From: an uncultured eubacterium 1-6
GTDB taxonomy: Bacteria > Bacillota > Clostridia > Lachnospirales > Lachnospiraceae
Length of the DNA: 64,000 nucleotides
NCBI GenBank assembly: GCA_903789595.1
Contig: CAIFEZ010000004.1
Span: 69,132-133,131, forward strand
Direction of reading: 5' to 3'
Under the pieces are notes generated by a model. That model was given only the letters and a program-made list of their open reading frames with translations. It did no database searches and was not told where the DNA came from. Both the position numbers and the translations under genes were made by a program. Positions 29,304 through 39,009 of the stretch are shown here, piece after piece; within the stretch, counting starts at the first letter, position 1, and each line of letters begins with the position of its first letter.

Positions 29304-30338
29304 ATGTCCAAAACACTAAAGGTAATTGTAGGAATTATCCTGGCACTCTTTATTGCGTCAGGTGCAGCTCTGATCATCCCGACATTTGCCGGATATGACA
29401 TGAGAGTTGTCCAGCAGCAGACAGCGGGGAATATTCCCGTCGGAAGCGCGGTTTATTCGAAGGAGCTTGATTCCTCCTCCATTACTGCCGGTGAGAAGAT
29501 TCTCGGAATCGGCACAGACTCGTTAAATATCTATACTGTAGAGAAATACAGCTCCTCGGACGGTACGGTTCTCGTGACTGACGGCACGAATGAACAGACC
29601 TTTCAGGTGTCCGAGAAATACCTCAAGGTAATGCTGACAGTTCCCCTGATCGGCTTTCTGATGATCGCAACACAGTCCATGAGCGGAATTATCGCTCTGG
29701 CCCTGATTCTTGCGCTTGTCGTATTCCTTTTCATCTCTGCCGAGATCATCCGAAAGGGAGAAGAGGATGAGGAAGAAGAGGAAGAGGATGAACCGGAAGA
29801 GGATGAATTTTACCGCACACTTGCGGCGCGCAAAAAGAAAAGAGACGCAGAGTCCGATGTTTCTGCTGAACTGAACCGCAACGCAGCACATCGCCAGGCT
29901 GCGCAGATGAAAAAACAGGAGAAGACAGAGAACAGTCCTTCGAGAGAATCGGTCTCCACATCTGACAGCACAAACGGAATGACGGAAATCTCCGGTTCAG
30001 ACGCATCCGCATCCTTTGATGTTCCGCGCGCAGTGCCGGAAGAAAAGGATCTCGGAACCGACTCCCTTCCCGATGTTCAGGCCGCACTCGAAGCCGCACT
30101 GGAGAGCCAGCCGCTGAATCATACCGGCGAGACGGCAAGAATCGATATTCCCGATGAGGTTACTGCCTCCGATCCAGAAGCTTCGGGCGCAGCTCCAACC
30201 GGAGAGATCGAGCTGGCGATGCCGGTTCACACCGCGGATGAGCTTCTCTCCAAGGCATACAGCGACGGACTCGATCCGAAGGTCAGAGACGATGAAATCA
30301 CCGGTGTGACGCTCGTGGATTATTCTGACTGCTTATAA
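29304..30338 (+). CDS. Membrane protein resembling S26 signal peptidase but without the catalytic serine
   Basis: This 344-residue protein has a membrane helix at about 5-27 and one or two at about 110-146. Between them, residues 38-66 (for example NIPVGSAVYSKELDSSSI, then AGEKI) follow the archaeal/SipW-type signal peptidase pattern, and VPLIGFLMIATQ (113-124) resembles that family's exit segment. The catalytic SGSMxPT is replaced by QQTAGN, so peptidase activity is unlikely. The C-terminal 190 residues are cytoplasmic, starting with an acidic run (151-168), then Lys- and Ser-rich disordered sequence. Function unknown. It has its own promoter and sits just upstream of the ribosomal cluster. 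Confidence 0.6.
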   Translation: MSKTLKVIVGIILALFIASGAALIIPTFAGYDMRVVQQQTAGNIPVGSAVYSKELDSSSITAGEKILGIGTDSLNIYTVEKYSSSDGTVLVTDGTNEQTFQVSEKYLKVMLTVPLIGFLMIATQSMSGIIALALILALVVFLFISAEIIRKGEEDEEEEEEDEPEEDEFYRTLAARKKKRDAESDVSAELNRNAAHRQAAQMKKQEKTENSPSRESVSTSDSTNGMTEISGSDASASFDVPRAVPEEKDLGTDSLPDVQAALEAALESQPLNHTGETARIDIPDEVTASDPEASGAAPTGEIELAMPVHTADELLSKAYSDGLDPKVRDDEITGVTLVDYSDCL

Positions 30339-30360
30339 CAGCTGTGGTTCATGAATTTTA

Positions 30361-30411
30361 ATTCCGCCCTGCGGCACTTCTTCAATCGAAAGAAGTGCTG
30401 CAGGGCGGAAT
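30361..30411 (+). terminator. Long hairpin, probable terminator
   Basis: A 22-bp stem with one mismatch pairs 30361-30382 with 30390-30411 around a 7-base loop (core CCGCCCTGC/GCAGGGCGG and GCACTTCTT/AAGAAGTGC). The T run is weak (CGTTTAT), so strength is uncertain. It lies 23 bp after the S26-like gene. Confidence 0.65.
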
Positions 30412-30551
30412 CGTTTATCCCGGTGCTTCCGAATTGTCTGTCAGACTTGACCCTCTTTTACAGCCCGCACATACAGGCCGGGAGAGGGCCAGACAACAAT
30501 AACAGTGCGCCACTGTCAGGTAGTTTTGTACAAAATTTCAAAAGAAAGTTC

Positions 30552-30580
30552 TTGCATTTTTTCTTACATGCTCGTATAAT
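30552..30580 (+). promoter_or_regulatory. S10 operon promoter
   Basis: TTGCAT (30552-30557) and TATAAT (30575-30580) are 17 bp apart. The expected transcript has a leader of about 220 nt before rpsJ. The sequence between the upstream hairpin and this promoter (30412-30551) holds no gene. Confidence 0.8.
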
Positions 30581-30682
30581 CATCATTGTTGTGACATAAA
30601 AGCGATGAAACATAAGATTGCAGCGTTCCCGGCTGGTAACTTATGCGGAGCAAATGTCTAGTCATGATACAGGCGAAACGTC

Positions 30683-30760
30683 ACTGTACAATTGAAATGT
30701 CCGCCGCTGAGCGGAAACGCCGGATGTCAGTCTCAGGACACACCCGGAAATGTGTACAGT
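30683..30760 (+). promoter_or_regulatory. Candidate structured leader of the S10 operon
   Basis: ACTGTACA (30683-30690) pairs perfectly with TGTACAGT (30753-30760). Enclosed are a CCGC/GCGG hairpin and a second stem made of CCGG, TGTC, GACA and CCGG blocks, giving a three-way junction. It ends 30 bp before the rpsJ Shine-Dalgarno. Ribosomal-protein feedback on S10 leaders is known in other bacteria; the protein acting here is not identified. Confidence 0.5.
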
Positions 30761-30807
30761 CACCGCCGCCGTGCTATCAAAAGTACGATAAGGAGGCGAC
30801 TTTTTTT

Positions 30808-31125
30808 ATGGCAAGTCAAGTAATGAGAATCACCCTGAAAGCGTATGATCATCAGTTGGTTGATGCATCTGCCGCAAAAATCATCGACACTGTGAAGAAA
30901 ACCGGAGCAGTTGTCAGCGGACCGGTTCCGCTTCCGACCAAGAAGGAAGTAGTAACCATCCTGAGAGCCGTACATAAGTACAAAGACTCCCGTGAGCAGT
31001 TTGAGCAGAGAACCCACAAGAGACTGATTGATATCATAACCCCGACCCAGAAGACGGTTGATGCACTGTCACGTCTGGAAATGCCGGCAGGCGTCTACAT
31101 CGACATCAAGATGAAGACAAAGTAA
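30808..31125 (+). CDS. rpsJ: 30S ribosomal protein S10
   Basis: S10 is a 30S head protein and, as NusE, a transcription antitermination factor. The 105-residue protein begins [20 protein letters not shown] and contains [10 protein letters not shown] and RTHKRLIDI, all standard. The ATG at 30808 follows AAGGAGG; open frame upstream is leader sequence. It is the first gene of the ribosomal cluster. The 103 bp to rplC contain a short duplicated motif (CTCCGCTGTAG at two places, 31174 and 31204 approximately), whose role is unclear. Confidence 0.97.
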   Translation: MASQVMRITLKAYDHQLVDASAAKIIDTVKKTGAVVSGPVPLPTKKEVVTILRAVHKYKDSREQFEQRTHKRLIDIITPTQKTVDALSRLEMPAGVYIDIKMKTK

Positions 31126-31228
31126 CACCACGTAACTCTATAATGAGCTTCCCGATACAGGATGCTCCGCTGTAGGCTGACATGAGCCTGAGAAGCATGC
31201 AGGCTCCGCTGTAGAAATGAGGTTTATC

Positions 31229-31864
31229 ATGAAGAAAGCTATTTTAGCTACAAAGGTTGGAATGACTCAGATCTTCGATGAGAACGGTCTGGCAATTCCG
31301 GTAACGGTTCTTCAGGCAGGCCCCTGTGTTGTCACACAGGTAAAGACTGAGGAGAACGACGGCTACAGTGCCGTACAGGTAGGATTCGGCGATATCCGCG
31401 AGAAACTCGTCAACAAGCCGAAAAAGGGCCTTTTTGACAAGACAGAGACTCCGGTAAAGAGATATCTTCAGGAGTTCCGTTTCGATAACGCGGAAGAATA
31501 TGAAGTAAAGCAGGAAATCAAGGCCGATATCTTTGCTGCGGGAGATCACATTGACGCATCCGCGATCAGCAAGGGTAAAGGATTCCAGGGTGCCATCAGA
31601 AGACATGGACAGTCCAGAGGACCCATGGCTCATGGTTCCAAATATCATCGTCATGCAGGTTCCAACGGTTCCTGTTCTGATCCTTCAAAGGTATTCAAGG
31701 GAAAACACATGCCCGGACATATGGGACATGTAAAGGTTACCGTTCAGAATCTGGAAGTCGTAAAGGTAGATGCTGAAAACAATCTGCTTCTTATCAAGGG
31801 CTCTGTTCCGGGACCGAAGAAGTCCCTGGTTACAATCAAAGAGTCTGTTAAGACAGTTCAGTAA
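31229..31864 (+). CDS. rplC: 50S ribosomal protein L3
   Basis: L3 binds 23S rRNA early in assembly and reaches toward the peptidyl transferase centre. The 211-residue protein opens [20 protein letters not shown] and has [13 protein letters not shown] and [12 protein letters not shown] in the loop that approaches the catalytic site. I choose ATG 31229 over the ATG 12 bp upstream because the latter overlaps the only GAGG ribosome site. Normal length for the family. Confidence 0.97.
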   Translation: MKKAILATKVGMTQIFDENGLAIPVTVLQAGPCVVTQVKTEENDGYSAVQVGFGDIREKLVNKPKKGLFDKTETPVKRYLQEFRFDNAEEYEVKQEIKADIFAAGDHIDASAISKGKGFQGAIRRHGQSRGPMAHGSKYHRHAGSNGSCSDPSKVFKGKHMPGHMGHVKVTVQNLEVVKVDAENNLLLIKGSVPGPKKSLVTIKESVKTVQ

Positions 31865-31892
31865 TCTCTAACGAGAAAGGAGGAACTTACAG

Positions 31893-32513
31893 ATGGCAAA
31901 CGTATCTGTTTACAATATGGAAGGCAGCGAAGTGGGAACACTTGAGCTTTCCGATGCCGTATTTGGCGCAGAAATAAATGAAAATCTTGTTCATCAGGCA
32001 GTTGTTCAGTATCTTGCGAACAATCGTCAGGGAACACAGAAAGCAAAGACCCGCTCAGAGGTAAGCGGCGGCGGCGCAAAGCCTTGGAGACAGAAGGGCA
32101 CCGGTCATGCAAGACAGGGATCCACAAGAGCTCCGCAGTGGACAGGCGGCGGAATGGTATTCGCTCCGGTTCCGCGCGATTACTCCTTCAAGATGAACAA
32201 GAAGGAAAAGAGAGCAGCTCTCAAGTCCGTTCTTACCGATAAGGTACAGGAGAATAAGTTCCTGGTTCTGGATGAGCTGAAGTTCGACGCTCCGAAGACA
32301 AAGGATATGAAGAAGGTTCTGGACGCTCTCAAGGTTGAGAAAGCGCTCATCATTGTCGGAAAGGACAGCGACAACGCGGTTATCTCCGCAAGAAACCTTG
32401 CAGGTGTTGCTACCGCTTCTCCCGAGACCATCAACGTATTCGATCTTCTGAAATACAACACCGTGATTGCTACAAAGAGCAGTGTAGCAGCAATTGAGGA
32501 GGTGTACGCATAA
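31893..32513 (+). CDS. rplD: 50S ribosomal protein L4
   Basis: L4 is an early assembly protein whose extended loop lines the peptide exit tunnel; in some bacteria it also represses the S10 operon. The 206-residue protein shows the loop sequence [20 protein letters not shown] and [14 protein letters not shown]. The ATG follows AAAGGAGG. It shares one base with the rplW start, so translation of L4 and L23 is coupled. It is the natural candidate to act on the structured leader upstream of rpsJ. Confidence 0.97.
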   Translation: MANVSVYNMEGSEVGTLELSDAVFGAEINENLVHQAVVQYLANNRQGTQKAKTRSEVSGGGAKPWRQKGTGHARQGSTRAPQWTGGGMVFAPVPRDYSFKMNKKEKRAALKSVLTDKVQENKFLVLDELKFDAPKTKDMKKVLDALKVEKALIIVGKDSDNAVISARNLAGVATASPETINVFDLLKYNTVIATKSSVAAIEEVYA

Positions 32514-32812
32514 TGGCATCCGTTCAGTACTATGACGTTATCATCCGTCCGGTAATCACCGAGAAGAGCATGAGCCAGATGAGCGACAAGAGATATTCCT
32601 TCCTTGTTCATCCGGACGCTACCAAATCTCAGGTTAAGGAAGCTGTTGAGAAAATGTTCGACGGAGTAAAAGTTGCGAAAGTCAACACCGTCAACTACGC
32701 AGGCAAGACCAAGCGCCGCGGCACAAACGTCGGAAAAACAGCTGCAACCAAGAAGGCCGTTGTAACACTTACCGAAGACAGCAAGGAAATTGAAATCTTC
32801 GAGGGCCTGTAA
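32513..32812 (+). CDS. rplW: 50S ribosomal protein L23
   Basis: L23 sits at the tunnel exit and is the docking point for trigger factor and SRP. The 99-residue protein contains the family sequences [34 protein letters not shown] and [18 protein letters not shown]. The exposed glutamate region that contacts trigger factor is expected just before the VEKMF segment. It overlaps rplD by one base and is followed by 55 bp and rplB. Confidence 0.97.
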   Translation: MASVQYYDVIIRPVITEKSMSQMSDKRYSFLVHPDATKSQVKEAVEKMFDGVKVAKVNTVNYAGKTKRRGTNVGKTAATKKAVVTLTEDSKEIEIFEGL

Positions 32813-32867
32813 TATCAAGTTTATGCGCGGCGACGCGCGATAACAAACATCGAAAGGAGATACTGTA

Positions 32868-33707
32868 ATGGGAATCAAATCATATAACCCATATACACCT
32901 TCCAGAAGACATATGACCGGATCGGATTTCGCGGAGATCACAAAGACCGTCCCGGAGAAATCCCTTACCGTTTCACTGAAGAAGACTTCTGGCCGCAACA
33001 ATCAGGGAAAAATCACCGTCAGACATCACGGCGGCGGAAACAGAAGAAAATACAGAATCATTGATTTCAAGAGATTCAAGGATGATGTTCCTGCAGTGGT
33101 GAAAGCGATCGAGTACGATCCGAACCGCACAGCAAACATCGCGCTGATCTGCTATGCAGACGGTCAGAAAGCATATATCCTCGCACCGGAAGGCCTCAAG
33201 GTCGGCATGAAGGTTATGAACGGCAGCAACGCTGAAGTTCGTCCCGGAAACTGCCTGCCGCTGAAGGACATCCCGGTTGGTACTATGGTACATAACGTTG
33301 AGCTGCACAAAGGCAAAGGCGGACAGCTCGTTCGCTCTGCCGGAGTAGGAGCGCAGCTGATGGCAAAGGAAGGCGGCTATGCCACCCTTCGACTTCCGTC
33401 AGGTGAGATGCGTATGGTATCCCTTGAGTGCCGTGCAACAATCGGTATCATCGGCAACGGTGATCACAACCTGGTAAATATCGGTAAAGCCGGAAGATCC
33501 CGTCATATGGGCATTCGTCCTCATGTTCGCGGATCTGTCATGAACCCGAACGACCATCCGCACGGTGGTGGTGAAGGTAAGGCTCCGGTCGGACGTCCGG
33601 GTCCCTGCACACCTTGGGGCAAGCCTGCTATGGGTCTTAAGACCAGAAAGAAAAACAAAGCATCTAACAAACTGATCGTTCGCAGAAGAAACGGTAAGAC
33701 GTTATAA
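32868..33707 (+). CDS. rplB: 50S ribosomal protein L2
   Basis: L2 is a large-subunit core protein required for subunit association and peptidyl transfer. The 279-residue protein contains [34 protein letters not shown] and the C-terminal [19 protein letters not shown] with the conserved histidine. The ATG follows AAAGGAG. The Lys/Arg-rich C-terminus ([16 protein letters not shown]) is normal. No unusual feature. Confidence 0.98.
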   Translation: MGIKSYNPYTPSRRHMTGSDFAEITKTVPEKSLTVSLKKTSGRNNQGKITVRHHGGGNRRKYRIIDFKRFKDDVPAVVKAIEYDPNRTANIALICYADGQKAYILAPEGLKVGMKVMNGSNAEVRPGNCLPLKDIPVGTMVHNVELHKGKGGQLVRSAGVGAQLMAKEGGYATLRLPSGEMRMVSLECRATIGIIGNGDHNLVNIGKAGRSRHMGIRPHVRGSVMNPNDHPHGGGEGKAPVGRPGPCTPWGKPAMGLKTRKKNKASNKLIVRRRNGKTL

Positions 33708-33723
33708 TTAAGGAGGATAAACG

Positions 33724-34002
33724 ATGGCTCGTTCATTGAAAAAAGGCCCGTTTGCTGATGAGAGCTTACTGAAAGCCGTTAATAAGGCTGTCGAGTCCGG
33801 CGACAAAACAGTCATTAAAACATGGTCTCGTCGCTCTACAATATTCCCTAACTTCGTTGGACTTACAATTGCGGTTCACGACGGAAGAAAGCATGTTCCG
33901 GTATATATCACCGAGGATATGGTAGGCCACAAGCTCGGAGAGTTCGTAGCAACCAGAACCTACAGAGGACATGAGAAGACCGAGAAGAGAACCGGCGCGT
34001 AA
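33724..34002 (+). CDS. rpsS: 30S ribosomal protein S19
   Basis: S19 lies in the 30S head and contacts the A-site finger and S13. The 92-residue protein opens [19 protein letters not shown] and contains [20 protein letters not shown] and [15 protein letters not shown], all diagnostic. The ATG at 33724 follows AAGGAGG. It is 16 bp after rplB and 27 bp before rplV, in the normal S10-operon order. Confidence 0.98.
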   Translation: MARSLKKGPFADESLLKAVNKAVESGDKTVIKTWSRRSTIFPNFVGLTIAVHDGRKHVPVYITEDMVGHKLGEFVATRTYRGHEKTEKRTGA

Positions 34003-34029
34003 TTGTAGATCGAAAGGAGGTTATTCAAA

Positions 34030-34416
34030 ATGGCAAAGGGACATAGAAGCCAGATCAAACGTGAAAGAAATGAAAATAAAGAAACCAGACCGTCCGCAAA
34101 GCTTTCTTACGCTAGAATGTCTGTTCAGAAGGCCTGCTTCGTACTGGACGCAATCCGCGGCAAGGATGTCGAGACAGCTCTCGGCATTCTGACATACAGC
34201 CCGAGATATGCTTCCTCTGTTATCAAGAAACTGCTGGAGTCAGCTGTTGCAAACGCAGAGAACAACAACGGCCTTTCCAGAACAAATCTTTATGTAGCTG
34301 AGTGCTATGCAAACAAGGCACCGACGATGAAGAGAATTCAGCCAAGAGCACAGGGACGTGCGTACAGAATCGAGAAACGTACAAGCCATATCTCTGTTAT
34401 CCTTGATGAGCGATAA
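34030..34416 (+). CDS. rplV: 50S ribosomal protein L22
   Basis: L22 binds all domains of 23S rRNA and its beta hairpin lines the exit tunnel next to L4, where mutations give macrolide resistance. The 128-residue protein contains KLSYARMSVQKACFVLDAIR and the hairpin APTMKRIQPRAQGRAYRIEK. The start follows AAAGGAGG. The RIEKRTSHISVIL ending is typical. No insertions in the hairpin are apparent. Confidence 0.98.
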   Translation: MAKGHRSQIKRERNENKETRPSAKLSYARMSVQKACFVLDAIRGKDVETALGILTYSPRYASSVIKKLLESAVANAENNNGLSRTNLYVAECYANKAPTMKRIQPRAQGRAYRIEKRTSHISVILDER

Positions 34417-34429
34417 GAGGAGGTAAAGC

Positions 34430-35086
34430 ATGGGACAGAAAGTAAATCCAAACGGATTAAGAGTCGGAATTATTAGAGACTGGAATTCCAAGTGGTATGC
34501 AGAAGCTGATTTTGCAGACAACCTGGCAGAGGATTACAAGATCCGCACATATCTGAAGAAGAGACTGTACACCTCCGGTGTATCCAAAATTGAGATCGAG
34601 AGAGCATCTGACCGCGTAAAGATCACCGTTTACACCTCCAAACCGGGTGTAGTCATCGGAAAAGGCGGCGCAGAGATCGAGAAAGTCAAGAAAGAGCTCA
34701 AGCAGTTCACAGACAAGAAGCTTGTTGTTGACATCAAAGAAGTAAAGAGACCGGACCGTGACGCTCAGCTCGTAGCCGAGAATATCGCTCTTCAGCTTGA
34801 GAACCGTATGTCCTACAGACGTGCAATGAAATCAGCAATGCAGAGAACCATGCGCGCAGGTGCAAAGGGAATCAAGACGAGCATCTCCGGCCGTATCGGC
34901 GGCGCTGATATCGCCCGCAGAGAGTTTTACAGCGATGGAACGATCCCGCTTCAGACCCTTCGCGCAGACATCGACTACGGATTTGCAGAGGCAGATACCA
35001 CTTACGGAAAAGTCGGCGTAAAGGCATGGATCTACAACGGTGAAGTACTTCCAACCAAGAATCATAAGGAAGGGAGCGATAAATAA
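34430..35086 (+). CDS. rpsC: 30S ribosomal protein S3
   Basis: S3 is at the mRNA entry channel of the 30S subunit and contributes to helicase activity. The 218-residue protein opens [20 protein letters not shown], contains the KH-domain motif [16 protein letters not shown] (about residues 76-91) and the C-terminal [19 protein letters not shown]. It ends only 2 bp before rplP. The ATG follows AGAGGAGG. Length and motifs are normal. Confidence 0.98.
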   Translation: MGQKVNPNGLRVGIIRDWNSKWYAEADFADNLAEDYKIRTYLKKRLYTSGVSKIEIERASDRVKITVYTSKPGVVIGKGGAEIEKVKKELKQFTDKKLVVDIKEVKRPDRDAQLVAENIALQLENRMSYRRAMKSAMQRTMRAGAKGIKTSISGRIGGADIARREFYSDGTIPLQTLRADIDYGFAEADTTYGKVGVKAWIYNGEVLPTKNHKEGSDK

Positions 35087-35088
35087 TT

Positions 35089-35526
35089 ATGTTAATGCCA
35101 AAGAGAGTAAAACATAGAAAGCAGTTCCGTGGTTCTATGAAAGGCAAAGCCCTTAGAGGCAATGCCGTAACACAGGGTGAATATGGACTTGTCGCGACCG
35201 AGCCCTGCTGGATCAAGTCCAACCAGATCGAGGCTGCCCGTGTAGCCATGACCAGATACGTAAAACGTGGCGGTAAGGTTTGGATCAAGGTATTCCCGGA
35301 TAAGCCAGTCACAGCAAAACCTGCTGAAACCCGAATGGGATCCGGAAAAGGTTCTGTAGAGTACTGGGTAGCTGTTGTTAAGCCGGGTCGCGTTATCTTC
35401 GAGATTGCTGGTGTTCCGGAAGAAGCTGCTCGTGAGGCGCTTCGTCTTGCTATGCATAAATTACCTTGCACCTGCAAGATTGTTGCCCGTGAGAAAGTAG
35501 AAGGCGGTGAAACAAGTGAAGAGTAA
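35089..35526 (+). CDS. rplP: 50S ribosomal protein L16
   Basis: L16 organises the A-site region of the large subunit. The 145-residue protein opens [19 protein letters not shown] and contains [20 protein letters not shown] and [18 protein letters not shown]. An ATG at 35095 is the alternative start; the longer MLMPKR form is the usual one in relatives. Its 3' end overlaps rpmC. The C-terminal [13 protein letters not shown] is slightly extended beyond the conserved core. Confidence 0.97.
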   Translation: MLMPKRVKHRKQFRGSMKGKALRGNAVTQGEYGLVATEPCWIKSNQIEAARVAMTRYVKRGGKVWIKVFPDKPVTAKPAETRMGSGKGSVEYWVAVVKPGRVIFEIAGVPEEAAREALRLAMHKLPCTCKIVAREKVEGGETSEE

Positions 35527-35725
35527 AAAGTACGTAGAAGATTTAAGAACAAAATCCGCAGCAGAGCTGAATGATGAGCTTGTTGCAGCGAAGAAAGAGC
35601 TTTTCAACCTGAGATTCCAGAATGCTACAAATCAGCTCGATAATACCGCACGTATTACCGAGGTTCGCAGAAACATTGCCAGAATTTCAACTATCATCGC
35701 GCAGAATGCGAAGGCAGCTGACTGA
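35516..35725 (+). CDS. rpmC: 50S ribosomal protein L29
   Basis: L29 is a small two-helix protein near the exit tunnel next to L23. I start at the GTG at 35516 ([18 protein letters not shown], 69 residues), 11 bp after GAAGG, rather than at the in-frame GTG at 35507, which is only 2 bp from that site. Family sequences are [20 protein letters not shown] and [12 protein letters not shown]. It overlaps rplP by 11 bp. The start remains the uncertain point. Confidence 0.93.
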   Translation: MKSKKYVEDLRTKSAAELNDELVAAKKELFNLRFQNATNQLDNTARITEVRRNIARISTIIAQNAKAAD

Positions 35726-35769
35726 TTTTTCCAGGTCAGATATTCGTAACGATTGAAAGGAGACAGATC

Positions 35770-36027
35770 GTGGAAGAACGTAATTTAAGAAAAACACGTG
35801 TCGGCAAGGTTGTCAGCGATAAGATGGACAAGACCATCACAGTTGCAATCGAGGATCACGTTGAGCATCCGCTTTACCACAAGATTGTAAAAAAGACATA
35901 CAAGCTGAAAGCACACGATGAGAACAACGAGTGCAAAATCGGCGATACCGTGCGTGTAATGGAAACCAGACCTCTGTCCAAGGACAAGAGATGGAGACTG
36001 GTTGAAATCATTGAGAGAGCGAAATAA
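35770..36027 (+). CDS. rpsQ: 30S ribosomal protein S17
   Basis: S17 is a primary 16S rRNA-binding protein with an OB fold. The 85-residue protein starts at GTG 35770 ([20 protein letters not shown]), after AAAGGAGA. It contains [20 protein letters not shown] and [20 protein letters not shown], as expected. There is no alternative ATG near the start that would keep the conserved RKTRVG. Confidence 0.97.
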   Translation: MEERNLRKTRVGKVVSDKMDKTITVAIEDHVEHPLYHKIVKKTYKLKAHDENNECKIGDTVRVMETRPLSKDKRWRLVEIIERAK

Positions 36028-36055
36028 TCAGGATTGCTAAAGGAGGTTTACCAGA

Positions 36056-36424
36056 ATGGTTCAGCAGGAAACCAGATTAAGAGTTGCTGATAATACCGGT
36101 GCCAAAGAGATCCTTTGCATCCGTGTTATGGGCGGTTCTACAAGAAGATATGCAAATATCGGTGATATCATCGTTGCTTCTGTCAAAGATGCAACACCAG
36201 GCGGCGTTGTTAAGAAGGGTGATGTTGTAAAGGCCGTTGTGGTACGTACTGTTAAGGGCGTACACCGCAAAGACGGATCCTACATCAAGTTCGACGAGAA
36301 CGCAGCAGTAATTATCAAGGATGACAAAACTCCAACAGGTACACGTATTTTCGGACCGGTTGCCAGAGAGCTTCGTGATAAACAGTTTATGAAGATTGTT
36401 TCCTTAGCTCCGGAAGTATTATAA
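36056..36424 (+). CDS. rplN: 50S ribosomal protein L14
   Basis: L14 lies at the subunit interface and is the landing site of the silencing factor RsfS. The 122-residue protein begins [20 protein letters not shown] and contains [15 protein letters not shown] and [20 protein letters not shown]. The ATG follows AAAGGAGG. This gene opens the spc part of the cluster (L14-L24-L5), but no separate promoter is visible before it, so S10 and spc genes are likely one transcript here. Confidence 0.98.
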   Translation: MVQQETRLRVADNTGAKEILCIRVMGGSTRRYANIGDIIVASVKDATPGGVVKKGDVVKAVVVRTVKGVHRKDGSYIKFDENAAVIIKDDKTPTGTRIFGPVARELRDKQFMKIVSLAPEVL

Positions 36425-36435
36425 GGAGGACGTCG

Positions 36436-36744
36436 ATGTCAGTTAAGATTAGAAAAGGCGATACCGTCCGCGTAATCGCCGGCAAAGATAAAGACAAAGA
36501 AGGAAAAGTTCTCTCTGTTGACGCCAAGAACCATCGAGTGCTTGTTGAGGGCATCAACATGGTCACAAAGAGTGTGAAGCCGAACGCTGCAAATCAGCAG
36601 GGCGGCATCGTCAACAAAGAGGCTCCGATCGACATTTCCAACGTTGCCTACCTCAAGGACGGCAAGACAACACGTATCGGATACAAGTTCGACGGAGACA
36701 AGAAAGTCCGCGTAGCCAAGAAGACCGGCGAAGTGATTGATTGA
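36436..36744 (+). CDS. rplX: 50S ribosomal protein L24
   Basis: L24 is an early 50S assembly initiator with a KOW motif. The 102-residue protein shows [20 protein letters not shown] (KOW, about residues 4-23), [18 protein letters not shown] and [16 protein letters not shown]. The start follows AAGGAGG. Spacing to rplN is 11 bp and to rplE 18 bp. Normal in length and composition. Confidence 0.97.
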   Translation: MSVKIRKGDTVRVIAGKDKDKEGKVLSVDAKNHRVLVEGINMVTKSVKPNAANQQGGIVNKEAPIDISNVAYLKDGKTTRIGYKFDGDKKVRVAKKTGEVID

Positions 36745-36762
36745 GGAGAGGAGGCATAAAAC

Positions 36763-37302
36763 ATGAGCAGATATAAAGAGTTATACAATAATACGATTGT
36801 TGATGCCATGACAAAGAAGTTCGGTTACAAGAACGTCATGGAAGTGCCGAAGCTCGCCAAAATCGTCATCAACATGGGTGTCGGTGAGGCCAAGGAGAAC
36901 GCAAAGCTCCTTGACTCTGCCGTATCCGACCTGGAGAAGATTTCCGGTCAGAAACCTGTCGTTACAAAAGCGAAAAAATCCGTTGCCAACTTCAAGATCC
37001 GTGAGGGTATGCCGATCGGATGCAAGGTTACTCTTCGCGGAGAGCGCATGTATGAGTTCGCTGATCGCCTGATCAACCTCTCTCTTCCCCGTGTACGTGA
37101 TTTCCGCGGCGTAAATCCGAATGCCTTTGACGGCAGAGGAAACTACGCTCTTGGAATCAAAGAGCAGCTGATCTTCCCGGAAATCGATTATGATAAAATC
37201 GACAAGGTCAGAGGAATGGATATCATCTTTGTTACAACAGCAAAGACAGATGAAGAGGCACGTGAGTTACTGGCACAGTTTGGCATGCCATTCGCAAAGT
37301 AA
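36763..37302 (+). CDS. rplE: 50S ribosomal protein L5
   Basis: L5 belongs to the 5S RNP in the central protuberance and contacts the P-site tRNA. The 179-residue protein contains [58 protein letters not shown] and the terminal [15 protein letters not shown]. These match the family throughout. The ATG follows GAGAGGAGG. Confidence 0.98.
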   Translation: MSRYKELYNNTIVDAMTKKFGYKNVMEVPKLAKIVINMGVGEAKENAKLLDSAVSDLEKISGQKPVVTKAKKSVANFKIREGMPIGCKVTLRGERMYEFADRLINLSLPRVRDFRGVNPNAFDGRGNYALGIKEQLIFPEIDYDKIDKVRGMDIIFVTTAKTDEEARELLAQFGMPFAK

Positions 37303-37321
37303 TTGAGGAGGAATCGAATTC

Positions 37322-37507
37322 ATGGCTAAAAAGTCAATGAAAATCAAACAGGCACGGAAACCGAAATTCTCCACAAGAGCATACACACGCTGCAGAATCT
37401 GCGGACGTCCGCACTCTGTACTGAAGAAATACGGCATCTGCCGTATCTGTTTCCGTGAGTTAGCATATAAGGGAGAGATCCCGGGCGTAAAGAAAGCAAG
37501 CTGGTAA
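37322..37507 (+). CDS. rpsZ: 30S ribosomal protein S14, zinc-ribbon type
   Basis: This 61-residue S14 is the short, zinc-binding (type Z) form found in Firmicutes and Actinobacteria. The zinc ligands are in [20 protein letters not shown]: two CxxC pairs 12 residues apart. The opening [20 protein letters not shown] is typical. Some genomes carry a second, cysteine-free paralogue for zinc-poor conditions; none is in this window. Confidence 0.97.
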   Translation: MAKKSMKIKQARKPKFSTRAYTRCRICGRPHSVLKKYGICRICFRELAYKGEIPGVKKASW

Positions 37508-37526
37508 AGAAAGGAGGAAATGTAAA

Positions 37527-37928
37527 ATGTCAATAAGCGATCCGATTGCAGATATGCTTACGAGAATTCGTAACGCAAACGCAGCAAAACATGATACTGT
37601 TGATGTTCCTGCATCTAAAATGAAGATTTCCATCGCTGATATTCTTGTTAACGAAGGATATATCGAGAAATATGATCTTGTTGACGAGGGTGCGTTCAAA
37701 AACATCCACATTACACTGAAATACGGTGCTGATAAGAATGAGAAGATCATCACCGGAATGAAGAGAATCTCCAAACCGGGTCTTCGTGTTTACGTCAACA
37801 AAGATGAGCTTCCAAAGGTTCTCGGCGGACTGGGTATCGCAATCCTTTCCACAAACCAGGGAGTAATCACCGACAAGGAAGCCAGAAAGCTTCATGTCGG
37901 CGGTGAGGTTCTCGCGTTCGTATGGTAA
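37527..37928 (+). CDS. rpsH: 30S ribosomal protein S8
   Basis: S8 is a primary 16S rRNA-binding protein; in E. coli it also represses the spc operon at L5. The 133-residue protein contains [40 protein letters not shown] and [20 protein letters not shown]. The ATG follows AAAGGAGG. A 133-bp gap, somewhat long for this cluster, precedes rplF; no terminator is evident in it. Confidence 0.97.
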   Translation: MSISDPIADMLTRIRNANAAKHDTVDVPASKMKISIADILVNEGYIEKYDLVDEGAFKNIHITLKYGADKNEKIITGMKRISKPGLRVYVNKDELPKVLGGLGIAILSTNQGVITDKEARKLHVGGEVLAFVW

Positions 37929-38061
37929 TGCGGGACGCGGCATTCTGCCGCATCGCAGCAAGTTTGTAAGCAGGTTAAACACACCTTTTACGAAATGTAA
38001 CTGAAAACAGGGGGCTCGCACAGAGCTTCCCGAAAATCTAAGTTAATGGAGGAAATTGGCA

Positions 38062-38601
38062 ATGTCACGTATTGGTAGAATGCCAGTGCCGGTACCTGCA
38101 GGGGTAACGGTAAATGTCGGAGAAGGCAATGTAGTTACGGTCAAGGGCGCTAAGGGTGAGCTTGTAAGAACTATGGCACCGATTCTGACAATCGAAGTAA
38201 AAGATGATGCAGTTGTAGTAACAAGACCGAATGATGAGAAATCGACAAAGGCGCTTCACGGACTGACCCGTTCCCTGATCCACAATATGGTAGTCGGAGT
38301 GAGTGAGGGATTTGAGAAGAAGCTTGAGATCAACGGTGTTGGTTATCGTGCTGCAAAACAGGGTAAGAAGCTGGTTCTGAACCTGGGTTACTCTCACCCG
38401 GTAGAGATGGAAGACCCGGAAGGTATTGAGACCGTTGTAGACGGAAACAATATCACGGTTAAGGGAATCTCCAAGGAAAAAGTCGGACAGTACGCTGCTG
38501 AGATCAGAGGCAAGAGAGCACCGGAACCTTACAAGGGAAAGGGAATCAAATATGCGGATGAAGTAATCAGACGTAAAGTCGGCAAGACCGGTAAGAAATA
38601 A
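38062..38601 (+). CDS. rplF: 50S ribosomal protein L6
   Basis: L6 binds near the factor-binding site of the 50S subunit. The 179-residue protein opens [20 protein letters not shown] and has [30 protein letters not shown] and [20 protein letters not shown] start at ATG 38062, 8 bp after TGGAGGAA; the in-frame TTG 6 bp upstream is too close. Two tandem L6 domains (about 1-80 and 90-175) are as normal. Confidence 0.97.
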   Translation: MSRIGRMPVPVPAGVTVNVGEGNVVTVKGAKGELVRTMAPILTIEVKDDAVVVTRPNDEKSTKALHGLTRSLIHNMVVGVSEGFEKKLEINGVGYRAAKQGKKLVLNLGYSHPVEMEDPEGIETVVDGNNITVKGISKEKVGQYAAEIRGKRAPEPYKGKGIKYADEVIRRKVGKTGKK

Positions 38602-38619
38602 TTAAAGGAGAGTGTGATT

Positions 38620-38988
38620 ATGATTAGTAAAGTATCCAGAGCACAGGTTCGCCAGAAAAAACATAGAAGATTGCGCAATCACATCGCAGGAACCTCCGAG
38701 AGACCGCGTCTTTCCGTCTTCCGCAGCAATGAGAATATGTATGCACAGATCATTGACGACAGCCAGGGCAGAACACTTGTATCCGCTTCTACACTTGAGA
38801 AGGATGTCAAGAGCGAGCTCGAGAAGACAAACGATGTAGCTGCAGCAAAATATCTCGGCACAGTGATCGGCAAGAAAGCAATTGAAGCCGGCATCACCGA
38901 GGTAGTATTTGATCGTGGCGGTTATATTTATCACGGTAAAGTACAGGCCCTTGCTGACGGTGCAAGAGAAGCAGGGCTGAAATTCTAA
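38620..38988 (+). CDS. rplR: 50S ribosomal protein L18
   Basis: L18 binds 5S rRNA with L5. The 122-residue protein opens [20 protein letters not shown] and contains [20 protein letters not shown] and [20 protein letters not shown]. The ATG at 38620 lies 9 bp after AAAGGAG; a GTG at 38614 is only 3 bp from it. The length equals the usual size with this start. Confidence 0.97.
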   Translation: MISKVSRAQVRQKKHRRLRNHIAGTSERPRLSVFRSNENMYAQIIDDSQGRTLVSASTLEKDVKSELEKTNDVAAAKYLGTVIGKKAIEAGITEVVFDRGGYIYHGKVQALADGAREAGLKF

Positions 38989-39009
38989 GGAAGGAGAAGA
39001 ACACAGAAT

